Shown: positions 45,464 through 53,968 of the stretch, piece after piece
Layout of the letters: each line of letters opens with the position of its first letter
Position numbering within the stretch: the first letter of the stretch is position 1
Assembly: GCF_000416985.1 (NCBI RefSeq)
Contig: NZ_ATDL01000017.1
Span: 1 to 64,000 of the forward strand
Origin: Sphingobacterium paucimobilis HER1398
GTDB taxonomy: Bacteria > Bacteroidota > Bacteroidia > Sphingobacteriales > Sphingobacteriaceae
Length of the DNA stretch: 64,000 bases
Reading direction: 5' to 3'
Notes under the pieces: generated by a model
Seen by the model: the letters and a program-made list of their open reading frames with translations, nothing else
The model's database searches: none
What the model was told of the DNA's origin: nothing
Position numbers and translations under genes: made by a program

Positions 45464-45470
45464 ACCAAAC

Positions 45471-46844
45471 CTACAACGCCATTACAGCATCTTTAAATTT
45501 ATCTCCTCGTTCTTCGTAATTTTTAAACCAATCAAAACTTGCGCAAGCAGGTGACAACAATACAGTATCTCCTTTTTTAGCAAGATGCGATGCGATCTGT
45601 ACAGCGTCATCCATAGAAGCACTGTTTACAATCACTTCTACCTCATCTTCAAATGCATCATGAATGCGTGAAGTATCCTTACCGATACAGATAATCGCTT
45701 TAACCTTTTGCTTCACCAAATCGCGCAACATATCATAATCATTTCCTTTATCTACCCCTCCTAACAGAAGAACGATATCTGGAGAAAAGCTTTCCAACGC
45801 ATACCATACCGAATTCACGTTAGTAGCCTTAGAATCGTTGATATAATTGACACCACCTATAAATGCCACATGCTCCAATCGGTGCGGAATATTGACATAA
45901 GAGCCCATACTCTCCTTCATCGTCTGATTGCGCAACTCTTGTACTTTAGCGACCAAACCTGACGCCATATTATTGTACACGTTGTGTCTTCCCTGTAATG
46001 ATAACTCTTCAATATTCATCGCAAATATCTCTCTATTAGGTATGTTAATTATTAATTCTTTCTTCTCGTTTAAATATGCACCTACCGACACGACATCCTC
46101 TTGTGTCATCGGTAGCATCATTGCTTTTATATCAAATCTCGGCAGTGCTTTGACCGTCTCTTCATCATCGCTACAGTAGATAAAGAAATCGTTAGCCGTT
46201 TGATTCTGAATCACTCTGAACTTCGAGTTCACATAGTTTTCCATCTTGTAATCATACCGATCCAAATGATCTGGAGTAATATTCAGCAATACAGCCACAT
46301 CGGCTCTAAAGTGGTACATATCGTCCAGCATAAAACTCGATATCTCCAAGACGTACACATCAAAATCCGCGCGCGCCACCTGTAGGGCAAAACTTTTCCC
46401 GATATTTCCTGCCAATCCCACGTTAAGACCTGCCTTCTCTAACATATAATGTGTCAACATCGTTGTTGTCGACTTTCCATTTGATCCTGTAATACAGATC
46501 AATCGTGCATCGGTATACTGTGCTGCAAATTCGATTTCCGAAATAAGTGGAATACCCGCTTCTCTCAGTTTCTTTATTAAGGGGGCCTTCTCCGGAATAC
46601 CGGGACTCTTGACAATCACATCTGCATTCAAAATAGCCGCTTCTGTATGCTGACCGCTTTCAAAAGCGATTCCTTCATCTTGCAACTGCTTTTGATAAGA
46701 TTCCGCTATCACCCCTAGGTCGGATACAAATACATCAAACCCCTTGTCCTTACCCAGGATAGCAGCTCCAACGCCGCTCTCTCCTGCTCCCAGAATCACT
46801 AAGCGACCTTGCTGTGGATAATATGTGTTTGCAATATTTGCCAT
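45471..46844 (-). CDS. murD: UDP-N-acetylmuramoyl-L-alanine--D-glutamate ligase
   Basis: Cytoplasmic ligase adding D-glutamate to UDP-MurNAc-L-Ala. It has 457 residues with the N-terminal GAGESGVGAAILGKDKGFDV, the ATP loop CITGSNGKSTTTMLTHYML (about 118-136), NITPDHLDRYDY and YINDSKATNVNS followed by LLLGGVDKGNDY. GSNGKST and the DSKATN motif identify MurD. It begins 1 base after mraY ends and is followed by a repeat-bearing spacer before ftsW. Confidence 0.96.
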   Translation of the reverse strand: MANIANTYYPQQGRLVILGAGESGVGAAILGKDKGFDVFVSDLGVIAESYQKQLQDEGIAFESGQHTEAAILNADVIVKSPGIPEKAPLIKKLREAGIPLISEIEFAAQYTDARLICITGSNGKSTTTMLTHYMLEKAGLNVGLAGNIGKSFALQVARADFDVYVLEISSFMLDDMYHFRADVAVLLNITPDHLDRYDYKMENYVNSKFRVIQNQTANDFFIYCSDDEETVKALPRFDIKAMMLPMTQEDVVSVGAYLNEKKELIINIPNREIFAMNIEELSLQGRHNVYNNMASGLVAKVQELRNQTMKESMGSYVNIPHRLEHVAFIGGVNYINDSKATNVNSVWYALESFSPDIVLLLGGVDKGNDYDMLRDLVKQKVKAIICIGKDTSRIHDAFEDEVEVIVNSASMDDAVQIASHLAKKGDTVLLSPACASFDWFKNYEERGDKFKDAVMAL

Positions 46845-46845
46845 C

Positions 46846-48090
46846 TTATCTAACTTTCAACGTTACTATGGTTAAAATCGCCAGGATAACACCCACAATT
46901 ACAAATCGGGTTACAATCTTGGCTTCGTGATATCCTTTCTTTTGGTAATGATGATGCAACGGAGACATTAAGAAAATGCGTCGCCCTTCACCAAACTTCT
47001 TCTTCGTATACTTAAAATAGGAAACCTGTGTAATAACCGACACCAACTCAATCAGGAACACTCCACACAAGACAGGAATCAACAACTCCTTCCGAATCAG
47101 GATAGCGAATGCGGCGATATTACCTCCGATCATCAACGATCCCGTATCCCCCATAAATACCTGTGCAGGGTAAGCATTGTACCACAAAAATCCAGTACAA
47201 GCTCCTATAAATGCTCCCGCGAAAATCACCAGCTCCCCCGAATTCGGGATATACATGATATTCAAATAATCTGAGAAAATAATATTACCCGACACATACG
47301 CCAATATGGCTAGGGTAATCCCTATGATCGCTGACGTCCCCGTCGCCAATCCATCTATACCGTCCGTTATATTTGCTCCATTCGATACCGCTGTCACGAT
47401 AAATACGACAACAAATAGGAATAGAAAAAAAGTAGGCCACTTACCTTCTAGGCCAAAAACATCCAATACTTTGGAATAATCAAACTCATTATTTTTGTAA
47501 AACGGAATGTTCGTCTTTGTTGACTTCACATTTTCAGCATAAGTCTTTTCGCCGGTCTGTGGATTGATAATCACCTCCACAGGTCGCGATGAACTCGGAT
47601 TTGTCACCTGCTCCCGCACCACGATATCCGGGTGGAAATACATCGTTATAGCGATCAGCGTACCTAATCCCACTTGACCAATCACCTTAAATCGGCCAGC
47701 CAATCCCTCTTTATTCTTCCGAAAGACCTTGATATAATCATCTAGAAAACCGATAGCTCCCATCCAAAGAGTCGTAATGATCATGATGATAACATAAATA
47801 TTATCCAACTTGGCAAACAATAATGTCGGGACGAGAATACCTGCGATGATAATCAATCCTCCCATTGTTGGTGTACCCTGCTTCTTTTTCTCCCCTTCTA
47901 ACCCTAAGTCGCGAATAGTCTCACCGACCTGTTTTTTGTGCAACAACCGGATCAAACGGCTACCAAAGACGGTGGTAATAATCAAAGAGACAATAACCGC
48001 CATTGCCGTCCTAAACGAGATGTACTGAAACAACCCCGCCCCAGGAATATGCAAGTGCTCTTGTAACCAATTAAATAAGTAATATAACAT
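46846..48090 (-). CDS. mraY: phospho-N-acetylmuramoyl-pentapeptide transferase
   Basis: Integral membrane enzyme that moves phospho-MurNAc-pentapeptide to undecaprenyl phosphate, forming lipid I. The motifs are GTPTMGGLIII, FLDDYIKVFRKNKEGL with the catalytic aspartates, SNGANITDGIDGLATG, FMGDTGSLMIGG and SPLHHHYQKKG. At 414 residues it is about 50 longer than E. coli MraY. The extra part is an insert after about residue 155 (roughly HPDIVVREQVTNP through YSKVLDVFGLEGKW), a known Bacteroidota feature. It lies 9 bases after murE with no murF between them. Confidence 0.96.
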   Translation of the reverse strand: MLYYLFNWLQEHLHIPGAGLFQYISFRTAMAVIVSLIITTVFGSRLIRLLHKKQVGETIRDLGLEGEKKKQGTPTMGGLIIIAGILVPTLLFAKLDNIYVIIMIITTLWMGAIGFLDDYIKVFRKNKEGLAGRFKVIGQVGLGTLIAITMYFHPDIVVREQVTNPSSSRPVEVIINPQTGEKTYAENVKSTKTNIPFYKNNEFDYSKVLDVFGLEGKWPTFFLFLFVVVFIVTAVSNGANITDGIDGLATGTSAIIGITLAILAYVSGNIIFSDYLNIMYIPNSGELVIFAGAFIGACTGFLWYNAYPAQVFMGDTGSLMIGGNIAAFAILIRKELLIPVLCGVFLIELVSVITQVSYFKYTKKKFGEGRRIFLMSPLHHHYQKKGYHEAKIVTRFVIVGVILAILTIVTLKVR

Positions 48091-48099
48091 CGGCTCTTA

Positions 48100-49554
48100 T
48101 TATTGTTCGTTAAATGTATTTTCCAATTCCTCACGATCATCAAAATGATGACGCACGCCATTGATTTCTTGGTATTTTTCGTGTCCCTTTCCGGCAATCA
48201 GCACAATATCCCCTGGCGATGCCAAATGGCATGCCGCACGGATAGCTTCCCTCCGATCCGAGATACTAAACGTATTTTTCTTTTTATCGGCAGGTATTCC
48301 TGCTTCCATTTCTTTGATAATAGCCAGCGGATCCTCTGTACGCGGATTATCTGAAGTAATAATAACCTTGTCGCTGTACTTCAAAGCCACTTTAGCCATT
48401 TCTGGACGTTTGGTCCGATCACGATCTCCGCCACAGCCTAATACCGTAATAATCTGCTGTGTTCCTGTGCGCAGTTGCTGGATCGTCTCTAGTACGTTCT
48501 CTACAGCATCGGGGGTATGGGCATAATCGACAACTCCAACAATCCCTTTAGCCGAACGCACCGTCTCAAAACGTCCTTCTGCACCTGTGATCTCGCTCAA
48601 TGCAGTCAACACTTTTAAAGTCTCTTGCTCCAACAGAATTGCAGCGCCGTATACTGCCAAAATATTATAAGCATTAAATCCGCCCACCAATTTGACCCAA
48701 ACCTCCTGTCCATCAATCTGCAGCAACATCCCATCAAAATGACTTTCTATTACCTTAGCCTTAAAGTCCGCCATACTTTGCAGACCATAAGTCTTCCGGT
48801 GCCCGAAAGTATTTTGCAACATCACCGCTCCATTCTTATCATCGATATTGGTCAATGCAAAAGCATAACGATCCAACTCATCGAAAAAGCACTTCTTCGC
48901 TTTTATATAATTGCTAAACGTTTTATGGAAATCCAGATGATCATGCGTGATATTCGTAAAGATTCCACCGGCAAACCGCAGACCCGCTATACGCTGTTGT
49001 ACCACAGCATGCGAGCTCACCTCCATAAAACAGTAATCACAGCCCTCTTCTACCATTTCTCGTAGCAACTTATTCAGCGCTACCGGATCTGGTGTGGTAT
49101 GTGTAGCCGGGATAATACGGTCACCGATTCTATTCTCTACGGTAGACAGTAGACCAACCTGATACCCCAAATGATCAAATAGATTAAACAACAAGGTTGC
49201 CACCGTTGTCTTTCCATTTGTACCAGTCACACCGACCAACTTCAAATCCTTTGATGGGTTGCCATAAAAATTTCCAGCAATCAATCCCAAGACATAGGCA
49301 CTATCATTGACCAATAAGTAAGTCACCCCTTCCAATAGGTCTGCTGGCAACTCTTCGACAACAACAGCCGCTGCCCCTAAAGCCCCTACCTTATCGACAA
49401 AGAGGTGTCCATCTGTATGCACACCACGAACCGCTACAAAGAGCGCCCCATCTTTCACTTCTCGAGAATCAAAGCACACCGAAGCAATCTCCACTTCGAG
49501 CGAACCTTCAACCTGTATTACAGGCACCGCATGCAATAATTCTTTTAATATCAT
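48100..49554 (-). CDS. murE: UDP-MurNAc-L-Ala-D-Glu:meso-diaminopimelate ligase
   Basis: Adds the third stem-peptide residue. It has 484 residues with the ATP loop GVTGTNGKTTVATLLFNLF (about 107-125), NITHDHLDFH and VVDYAHTPDAVENVL. The selectivity motif reads DNPRTEDP; DNPR is the form specific for meso-diaminopimelate, whereas lysine-adding enzymes carry D(D/N)P(N/A). The stem peptide is therefore predicted to hold meso-DAP. It starts 2 bases after ftsI stops. Confidence 0.96.
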   Translation of the reverse strand: MILKELLHAVPVIQVEGSLEVEIASVCFDSREVKDGALFVAVRGVHTDGHLFVDKVGALGAAAVVVEELPADLLEGVTYLLVNDSAYVLGLIAGNFYGNPSKDLKLVGVTGTNGKTTVATLLFNLFDHLGYQVGLLSTVENRIGDRIIPATHTTPDPVALNKLLREMVEEGCDYCFMEVSSHAVVQQRIAGLRFAGGIFTNITHDHLDFHKTFSNYIKAKKCFFDELDRYAFALTNIDDKNGAVMLQNTFGHRKTYGLQSMADFKAKVIESHFDGMLLQIDGQEVWVKLVGGFNAYNILAVYGAAILLEQETLKVLTALSEITGAEGRFETVRSAKGIVGVVDYAHTPDAVENVLETIQQLRTGTQQIITVLGCGGDRDRTKRPEMAKVALKYSDKVIITSDNPRTEDPLAIIKEMEAGIPADKKKNTFSISDRREAIRAACHLASPGDIVLIAGKGHEKYQEINGVRHHFDDREELENTFNEQ

Positions 49555-49556
49555 AT

Positions 49557-51674
49557 CTAATTCAATTGAAGTGCAACATTAGTCCCTATTTTCAATTTTT
49601 CGCCTGGCACCAGAGATTGAGAAATCACTTTCCCTTTTCCATCGACCTGGCTTTTGAATCCTGCATTCTCCATCGTATACAGCGCATCGATCAATCCCAT
49701 GCCAACTACATTTGGCACTACCCCTTCACGTACGGAGACCTCAATAAAAGGAACTCCTTTTTTTGAAGTATCTGTCACCGCACCTTGTGCTATAGAATTC
49801 CAATTATAAGATGTAAAGCCCAAAGCCTCATACACTTTTGTCGAAGCCTCTTTAGAACCGCCTAATGTAAGCGGTGTCTTCACACCTGCAACATTCACAT
49901 TACGTTTCGCAAACGAGCCATGCAAGGACAAATCGTTTGCGTATACCATATCAGCCAATTCCTTAAATACAGGCCCTGCCACCGAACCGCCATAATACCC
50001 GTTGCGTGGATTACGAATCACCACAATCATCGAATACTTTGGATTTTCAGCTGGAAAATACCCCGCGAAAGAAGATTGGTACCTTCGCTGTCTATAACCC
50101 CGTGCATTATCTGCCATCTGTGCCGTTCCTGTTTTTCCGGCTGAAGTATACAGCGGACTCGCCAGCTTCTTACCGGTTCCCTCCGTCATCACACCTTCCA
50201 ACATACGCTGCATTTTCGTTATCGCACTTTTAGAAGCCATCTCCTTGTTTATAACACGCGCTTCAAACTTTTCCACTGTATTCCCCAAATGCCTGATCTC
50301 TTTCACAAACAAAGGCGCCACCATCTTACCATCATTAGCAACACCATTATACAACACCAACGTCTGCAATGGTGTGAGCAACAACTCATATCCATAAGCC
50401 ATCTGCACCAATGACAACTTACTCCAACTTTTATTCTTCGGTGTCTTTACCACCGGCTTTCCTTCTCCCGGAATCTGTAAGCCCAAAGGTTCATTCAATC
50501 CCCAACTATGCAACTTTGAGGTAAACTTGGACGGATTATCCCCGTACTTCAGGTTGATCAACTTCGTTATTGCCACATTGGACGACACTTCGAAACCTTC
50601 TTTGGCTGTCATCATTGATTTCTTTGGCGCATGTGAATCACGAATTGTATGCGAAGGCACCTTGTATGTACCATTTCCCACATCGACCATCGTATTCGTA
50701 TCAATAAGACCATCGTCCAAAGCGGCCAGGAAAGAAGCCAATTTAAACGTTGACCCAGGATCCGCTGCTTGCGCTATAGCATAATTGAACTTCTCTCGGT
50801 ACTCACCATCCGTATCTTTCGTGACATTAGCAATCGCCCGCACCTCTCCGGTAGCCACTTCCATTAAGACAACACAACCCTCATCAGCATTCGAGATCTT
50901 CATCTGTTTGCCCAGAGCACGCTGCGCCATATCCTGCATATTGACATCAATCGTTGCAATAATATCCGACCCATCCACCGGAGCCACTTCCACTTCACGG
51001 TTCAAAGGAACCCATACCCCTCCCGCAATACGCTGCATCATCTGCGCCCCGCTCTTTCCTTCGATATAATCGCCATAAGCCCCTTCCAACCCCACGCGAT
51101 ATTCATCATTTTTATACCCTATAGTCCGTGCCGCTAAATTGGTAAAAGGCAAAATGCGTTTGTTTTGCCTTACCGAAACCATACTGCTCGAAAATCGTGT
51201 CCTCCCCTCTCTAAAGGCCCGCATCAGCGGGAAGGTCTTCAACACTTTTAAGTCCTGATGCGAGACCCCTCGCTTAATCAAAACATAGCGTTGCTTTTTA
51301 CTCCGCGCATCCTTCAACAAGTTTAAATATTGCCGCGATGATTTATCCTTAAAGAATCCCGCCAGCTTTATAGCTAGAGAGTCCACCTTCAAATTAAACA
51401 CATCATTATGCTCAACTGGAATAGCCATCGCATCAAACCGGATTTCATACTCAGGAACTGAAGTAGCCAAAAGACTACCATCATTAGAAAAAATATTACC
51501 CCTTGCCGCCTCTACTACACGCTCTTGAATAGTCAAACTGTCCGCAATCGCCTTCCACTCTTTTCCATCCACATATTGCAAGTGAAGCAACTTGGCAAAC
51601 ACAGCCAAGGCCCCAAAGACCATAAGCCCGAAAGCCAGGTACACTCTTACCAATATGGACTTTCTAATATTCAT
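49557..51674 (-). CDS. ftsI: septal peptidoglycan transpeptidase (penicillin-binding protein) with PASTA domain
   Basis: Class B penicillin-binding protein that crosslinks septal peptidoglycan beside FtsW. It has 705 residues: an N-terminal cytoplasmic tail and membrane anchor (about 8-30), a dimerisation domain, and a transpeptidase domain with the nucleophile in STFK (Ser308, Lys311), SSN (364-366) and KTGTAQ. A C-terminal PASTA domain follows (about 640-705, VPNVVGMGLIDALYTMENAG, then GTNVALQLN). A PASTA domain is absent in E. coli FtsI but common in Gram-positive and Bacteroidota versions. It is 17 bases after ftsL and 2 before murE. Confidence 0.95.
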   Translation of the reverse strand: MNIRKSILVRVYLAFGLMVFGALAVFAKLLHLQYVDGKEWKAIADSLTIQERVVEAARGNIFSNDGSLLATSVPEYEIRFDAMAIPVEHNDVFNLKVDSLAIKLAGFFKDKSSRQYLNLLKDARSKKQRYVLIKRGVSHQDLKVLKTFPLMRAFREGRTRFSSSMVSVRQNKRILPFTNLAARTIGYKNDEYRVGLEGAYGDYIEGKSGAQMMQRIAGGVWVPLNREVEVAPVDGSDIIATIDVNMQDMAQRALGKQMKISNADEGCVVLMEVATGEVRAIANVTKDTDGEYREKFNYAIAQAADPGSTFKLASFLAALDDGLIDTNTMVDVGNGTYKVPSHTIRDSHAPKKSMMTAKEGFEVSSNVAITKLINLKYGDNPSKFTSKLHSWGLNEPLGLQIPGEGKPVVKTPKNKSWSKLSLVQMAYGYELLLTPLQTLVLYNGVANDGKMVAPLFVKEIRHLGNTVEKFEARVINKEMASKSAITKMQRMLEGVMTEGTGKKLASPLYTSAGKTGTAQMADNARGYRQRRYQSSFAGYFPAENPKYSMIVVIRNPRNGYYGGSVAGPVFKELADMVYANDLSLHGSFAKRNVNVAGVKTPLTLGGSKEASTKVYEALGFTSYNWNSIAQGAVTDTSKKGVPFIEVSVREGVVPNVVGMGLIDALYTMENAGFKSQVDGKGKVISQSLVPGEKLKIGTNVALQLN

Positions 51675-51691
51675 GTCACCTAAGTGTTATC

Positions 51692-52102
51692 CTATCTTTT
51701 TTCTTTTAAGACCTCTAGTTTTATCGGCGGCTCCGTTCGCTCCTTCAAACCTAAGGTATCCGCCCTCTTTGCAATCTCCGTCTGTGTTGTCAACTTCATC
51801 AACTCTGCAGACAGTGATTTATAATCCCAACTCAATTCTTTCACTTCCTTACCCAACCGATCAATCTGTCGCACCGTACGCTCCGCCAAATGTCGATTCG
51901 ATATATAGAGCAATGTCAAAAAAACCAAAAAAGCAACGAAAGGCAGATTTTTTGTCACCAAATAAGTAGAGATCCGAGTAGGAGAGAATATCGTACGGAT
52001 AAAATTCTGCGTCTCCTCCACCTTTTCCTCTACCGCTTCAGACATCTCCTCCTGAACATCCTCACTCAGTTCTTTGTTACGAAGTGTGTTTTTTCTAGAC
52101 AT
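51692..52102 (-). CDS. ftsL: FtsL-like cell division protein
   Basis: 136 residues. A hydrophilic acidic N-terminal tail (about 1-45, rich in E, with SEDVQEEMSEAVEEKVEE) is followed by one transmembrane helix (about 54-70, LPFVAFLVFLTLLYISN) and a periplasmic coiled coil. FtsL proteins share little sequence, so the call rests on bitopic topology, the coiled coil and position between rsmH and ftsI. The cytoplasmic tail is longer than in E. coli FtsL (about 35 residues). Confidence 0.8.
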   Translation of the reverse strand: MSRKNTLRNKELSEDVQEEMSEAVEEKVEETQNFIRTIFSPTRISTYLVTKNLPFVAFLVFLTLLYISNRHLAERTVRQIDRLGKEVKELSWDYKSLSAELMKLTTQTEIAKRADTLGLKERTEPPIKLEVLKEKR

Positions 52103-52161
52103 CTTTTTCTTTATATATCGCTCAATTCCTCATCCAACACTTTTCAATCCCAGCCAAGAAC

Positions 52162-53088
52162 CTAACCCTCTGCGACAGGCAGCTTTTCAGCAACCCTCAA
52201 CTTCGCACTTCTTGATCTGTTATTTTCAGCAAGCTCTGTATCCGATGCTGTAATCGCCTTACGCGTCACAATTTTAAACGGCTTGATTTCATTTCCGAAA
52301 AAATCCTTCTCCACCTCACCCTTAAACTTACCTTTCAGCATAAAATTCTTGACCAGCCTATCTTCCAACGAATGATAAGACATCACAACCAATCTACCCT
52401 CAGGCTTCAACACTGAAATCGTATGCAACAAAAACTCCTGCAATGCTTCCAGCTCTTTATTCACTTCGATACGCAAAGCCTGAAAAACCTGCGCATGATA
52501 TTTATGTTCCTTTCCACGGGGAACCATCTTCTTTATAACCTCTTTCAGTTCGGCAACAGTCTCGATAGACTTCGTCAAGCGTGCTGTCACAATGGTTTTT
52601 GCCAAAGACTTTGCGTTCTGCACTTCCCCGTACATCCCAAAAATCCGGTGCAGCTCTTCCTCCGAGTAGGTGTTGATCACCTTTTTGGCATCCAAATCAG
52701 CCACCTGATCCATACGCATATCCAGATCGGCATCAAAACGAATCGAAAATCCCCGTTCCGCGTCATCAAACTGATGCGAAGAAACGCCCAAGTCCGCCAA
52801 AATCCCATCCACTTGCCTAATTCCTTGCAAGCGCAGATAATTTTTCAAAAACCTAAAATTTTGATGAACCAACACAAAACGTTCGTCATCAATCTTATTT
52901 CGCAAAGCATCCGGATCCTGATCAAAAGCAACCAAACGCCCGTTAGGCCCCAACCGCTTCAAGATCTCCCGCGAATGCCCACCTCCACCAAACGTCACAT
53001 CCACATAAACACCATCCGGCTTGATAGCCAAAGCCTCCATACACTCATGGAGCATAACCGGAACGTGATATATCTGTTCACTAGCCAT
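52162..53088 (-). CDS. rsmH: 16S rRNA (cytosine1402-N4)-methyltransferase
   Basis: SAM-dependent methylase of C1402 in the ribosomal P site. It has 308 residues with YHVPVMLHECMEAL at the start, the SAM-binding VDVTFGGGGHSREIL (about 28-42), GILADLGVSSHQFD and VVMSYHSLEDRLVKNF. RsmI, which methylates the 2'-O of the same nucleotide, is encoded 5.5 kb away in this window. The start overlaps mraZ by 8 bases. A 59-base gap separates it from ftsL. Confidence 0.96.
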   Translation of the reverse strand: MASEQIYHVPVMLHECMEALAIKPDGVYVDVTFGGGGHSREILKRLGPNGRLVAFDQDPDALRNKIDDERFVLVHQNFRFLKNYLRLQGIRQVDGILADLGVSSHQFDDAERGFSIRFDADLDMRMDQVADLDAKKVINTYSEEELHRIFGMYGEVQNAKSLAKTIVTARLTKSIETVAELKEVIKKMVPRGKEHKYHAQVFQALRIEVNKELEALQEFLLHTISVLKPEGRLVVMSYHSLEDRLVKNFMLKGKFKGEVEKDFFGNEIKPFKIVTRKAITASDTELAENNRSRSAKLRVAEKLPVAEG

Positions 53089-53551
53089 CTAAACCTCCAA
53101 AATCTAAACTGCCCATAACCTCTTCAGCCAATGCAGAGAAATCCTCTCCATCTCCCAGATCCATTTTCTCATCGTATACCGCTTTCGGCCATACCTCCAC
53201 TTTATCAAACTGACAAGCCAACACCACCTCTCCCTCTATATTGGCATAATCCAAAAGCACCTTCGGCAATAACACACGCCCAGCCGAATCCAAAGACAAA
53301 ATAGTCGCCCCCCGCATAAACTGACGGACAAACTCCCTGTTCTTCGCATTAAATGTATTCAACTTTGAAATCTTAGCAGCTTGTTTATCCCATTCCTCTC
53401 GTGTATAAATAACAAGATTCTTATCGAAGCCTCTATTCACAATAAGCCCCTCCTGCTCCACATCCGGCAATTGCCGTTTGAGCGCAGCGGGAACCACCAA
53501 TCTACCTTTGGCGTCCAACTTACATTCGAATTCTCCGATGAGCTGAATCAT
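53081..53551 (-). CDS. mraZ: transcriptional regulator MraZ
   Basis: Double AbrB-like DNA-binding protein that heads the division cluster and in E. coli represses it. It has 156 residues with two MraZ repeats: the first with LDAKGRLVVPAALKRQL (about 12-28), the second with LDSAGRVLLPKVLLDYA (about 95-111). MraZ works as an oligomeric ring binding several TGGGN repeats spaced 5 bases apart. Just upstream are three TGGGG repeats at exactly 10-base intervals overlapping the promoter, so autoregulation is strongly suggested. It overlaps rsmH by 8 bases. Confidence 0.95.
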   Translation of the reverse strand: MIQLIGEFECKLDAKGRLVVPAALKRQLPDVEQEGLIVNRGFDKNLVIYTREEWDKQAAKISKLNTFNAKNREFVRQFMRGATILSLDSAGRVLLPKVLLDYANIEGEVVLACQFDKVEVWPKAVYDEKMDLGDGEDFSALAEEVMGSLDFGGLDG

Positions 53552-53577
53552 TGAGCTAATTATGCTAAATTATATTT

Positions 53578-53608
53578 CAAATGTAAAAGTATACACTTTC
53601 CCCCACAA
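53578..53608 (-). promoter_or_regulatory. mraZ (division cluster) promoter
   Basis: On the minus strand TTG (53608-53606), a 20-base spacer and TACATTTG (53585-53578) fit the Bacteroidota pattern exactly. The box ends 26 bases before the mraZ ATG. The -33 element lies between the first and second TGGGG repeats, so MraZ binding should block polymerase. Confidence 0.72.
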
Positions 53609-53629
53609 TCCCCCACAATCCCCCACAAA
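53600..53629 (-). promoter_or_regulatory. predicted MraZ operator (three TGGGG repeats)
   Basis: On the minus strand TGGGG occurs at 53625-53621, 53615-53611 and 53605-53601, separated by the identical 5-base spacer GATTG, giving a perfect 10-base period. Published MraZ sites in E. coli are TGGGN direct repeats with 5-base spacers ahead of mraZ. Format, number and location all agree. Confidence 0.75.
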
Positions 53630-53885
53630 AAAGTTTTCCACATAGAATTATGTTTACAAATACCACAAGAAAACAGGCTATACCAGGCAAAAACACAGCT
53701 AATTACTGATAATCAATAAAATCGAAATTTTGACCGCTTTGTAAAATCAAGACCCAGAACAAGTCCAACTTTCTACAAAAAAGATCAAAAGCAAGCAATT
53801 TTAAGCTCAACGTGGGGCAAAGTGGTAGACTCCAAATCTTAAAATTATTAATACCGCATCATTCGTTATTCTCCTCCAAATCCAA

Positions 53886-53893
53886 TAATTTTG
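53886..53893 (+). promoter_or_regulatory. -7 box of the aspS promoter
   Basis: TAATTTTG is an exact TAnnTTTG box, 76 bases before the ATG. The expected -33 position reads TTCG, a one-base deviation. Confidence 0.45.
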
Positions 53894-53968
53894 CAGCACA
53901 ACCATGTGCCTGGCATTGAATAGACAAGTGGTTCATTTTTTACTTTTTAAATTTTTACTTTAATTCCA

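Larger units (their letters stand above)
53552..53968. other. control region between mraZ and aspS (417 bp)
   Basis: Divergent intergenic region without a gene. The mraZ promoter and MraZ repeats occupy 53578-53629 and a DnaA-box-like TTTTCCACA is at 53634-53642. The middle (about 53650-53850) is AT-rich and I see nothing definite there. A -7 box for aspS lies at 53886-53893, leaving a leader of about 70 bases. Confidence 0.6.

Noticed and set aside
53600..53629. A CRISPR-like or simple tandem repeat
   Set aside because: The repeat unit is 10 bases with no variable spacers. It fits the MraZ operator format at the right place.
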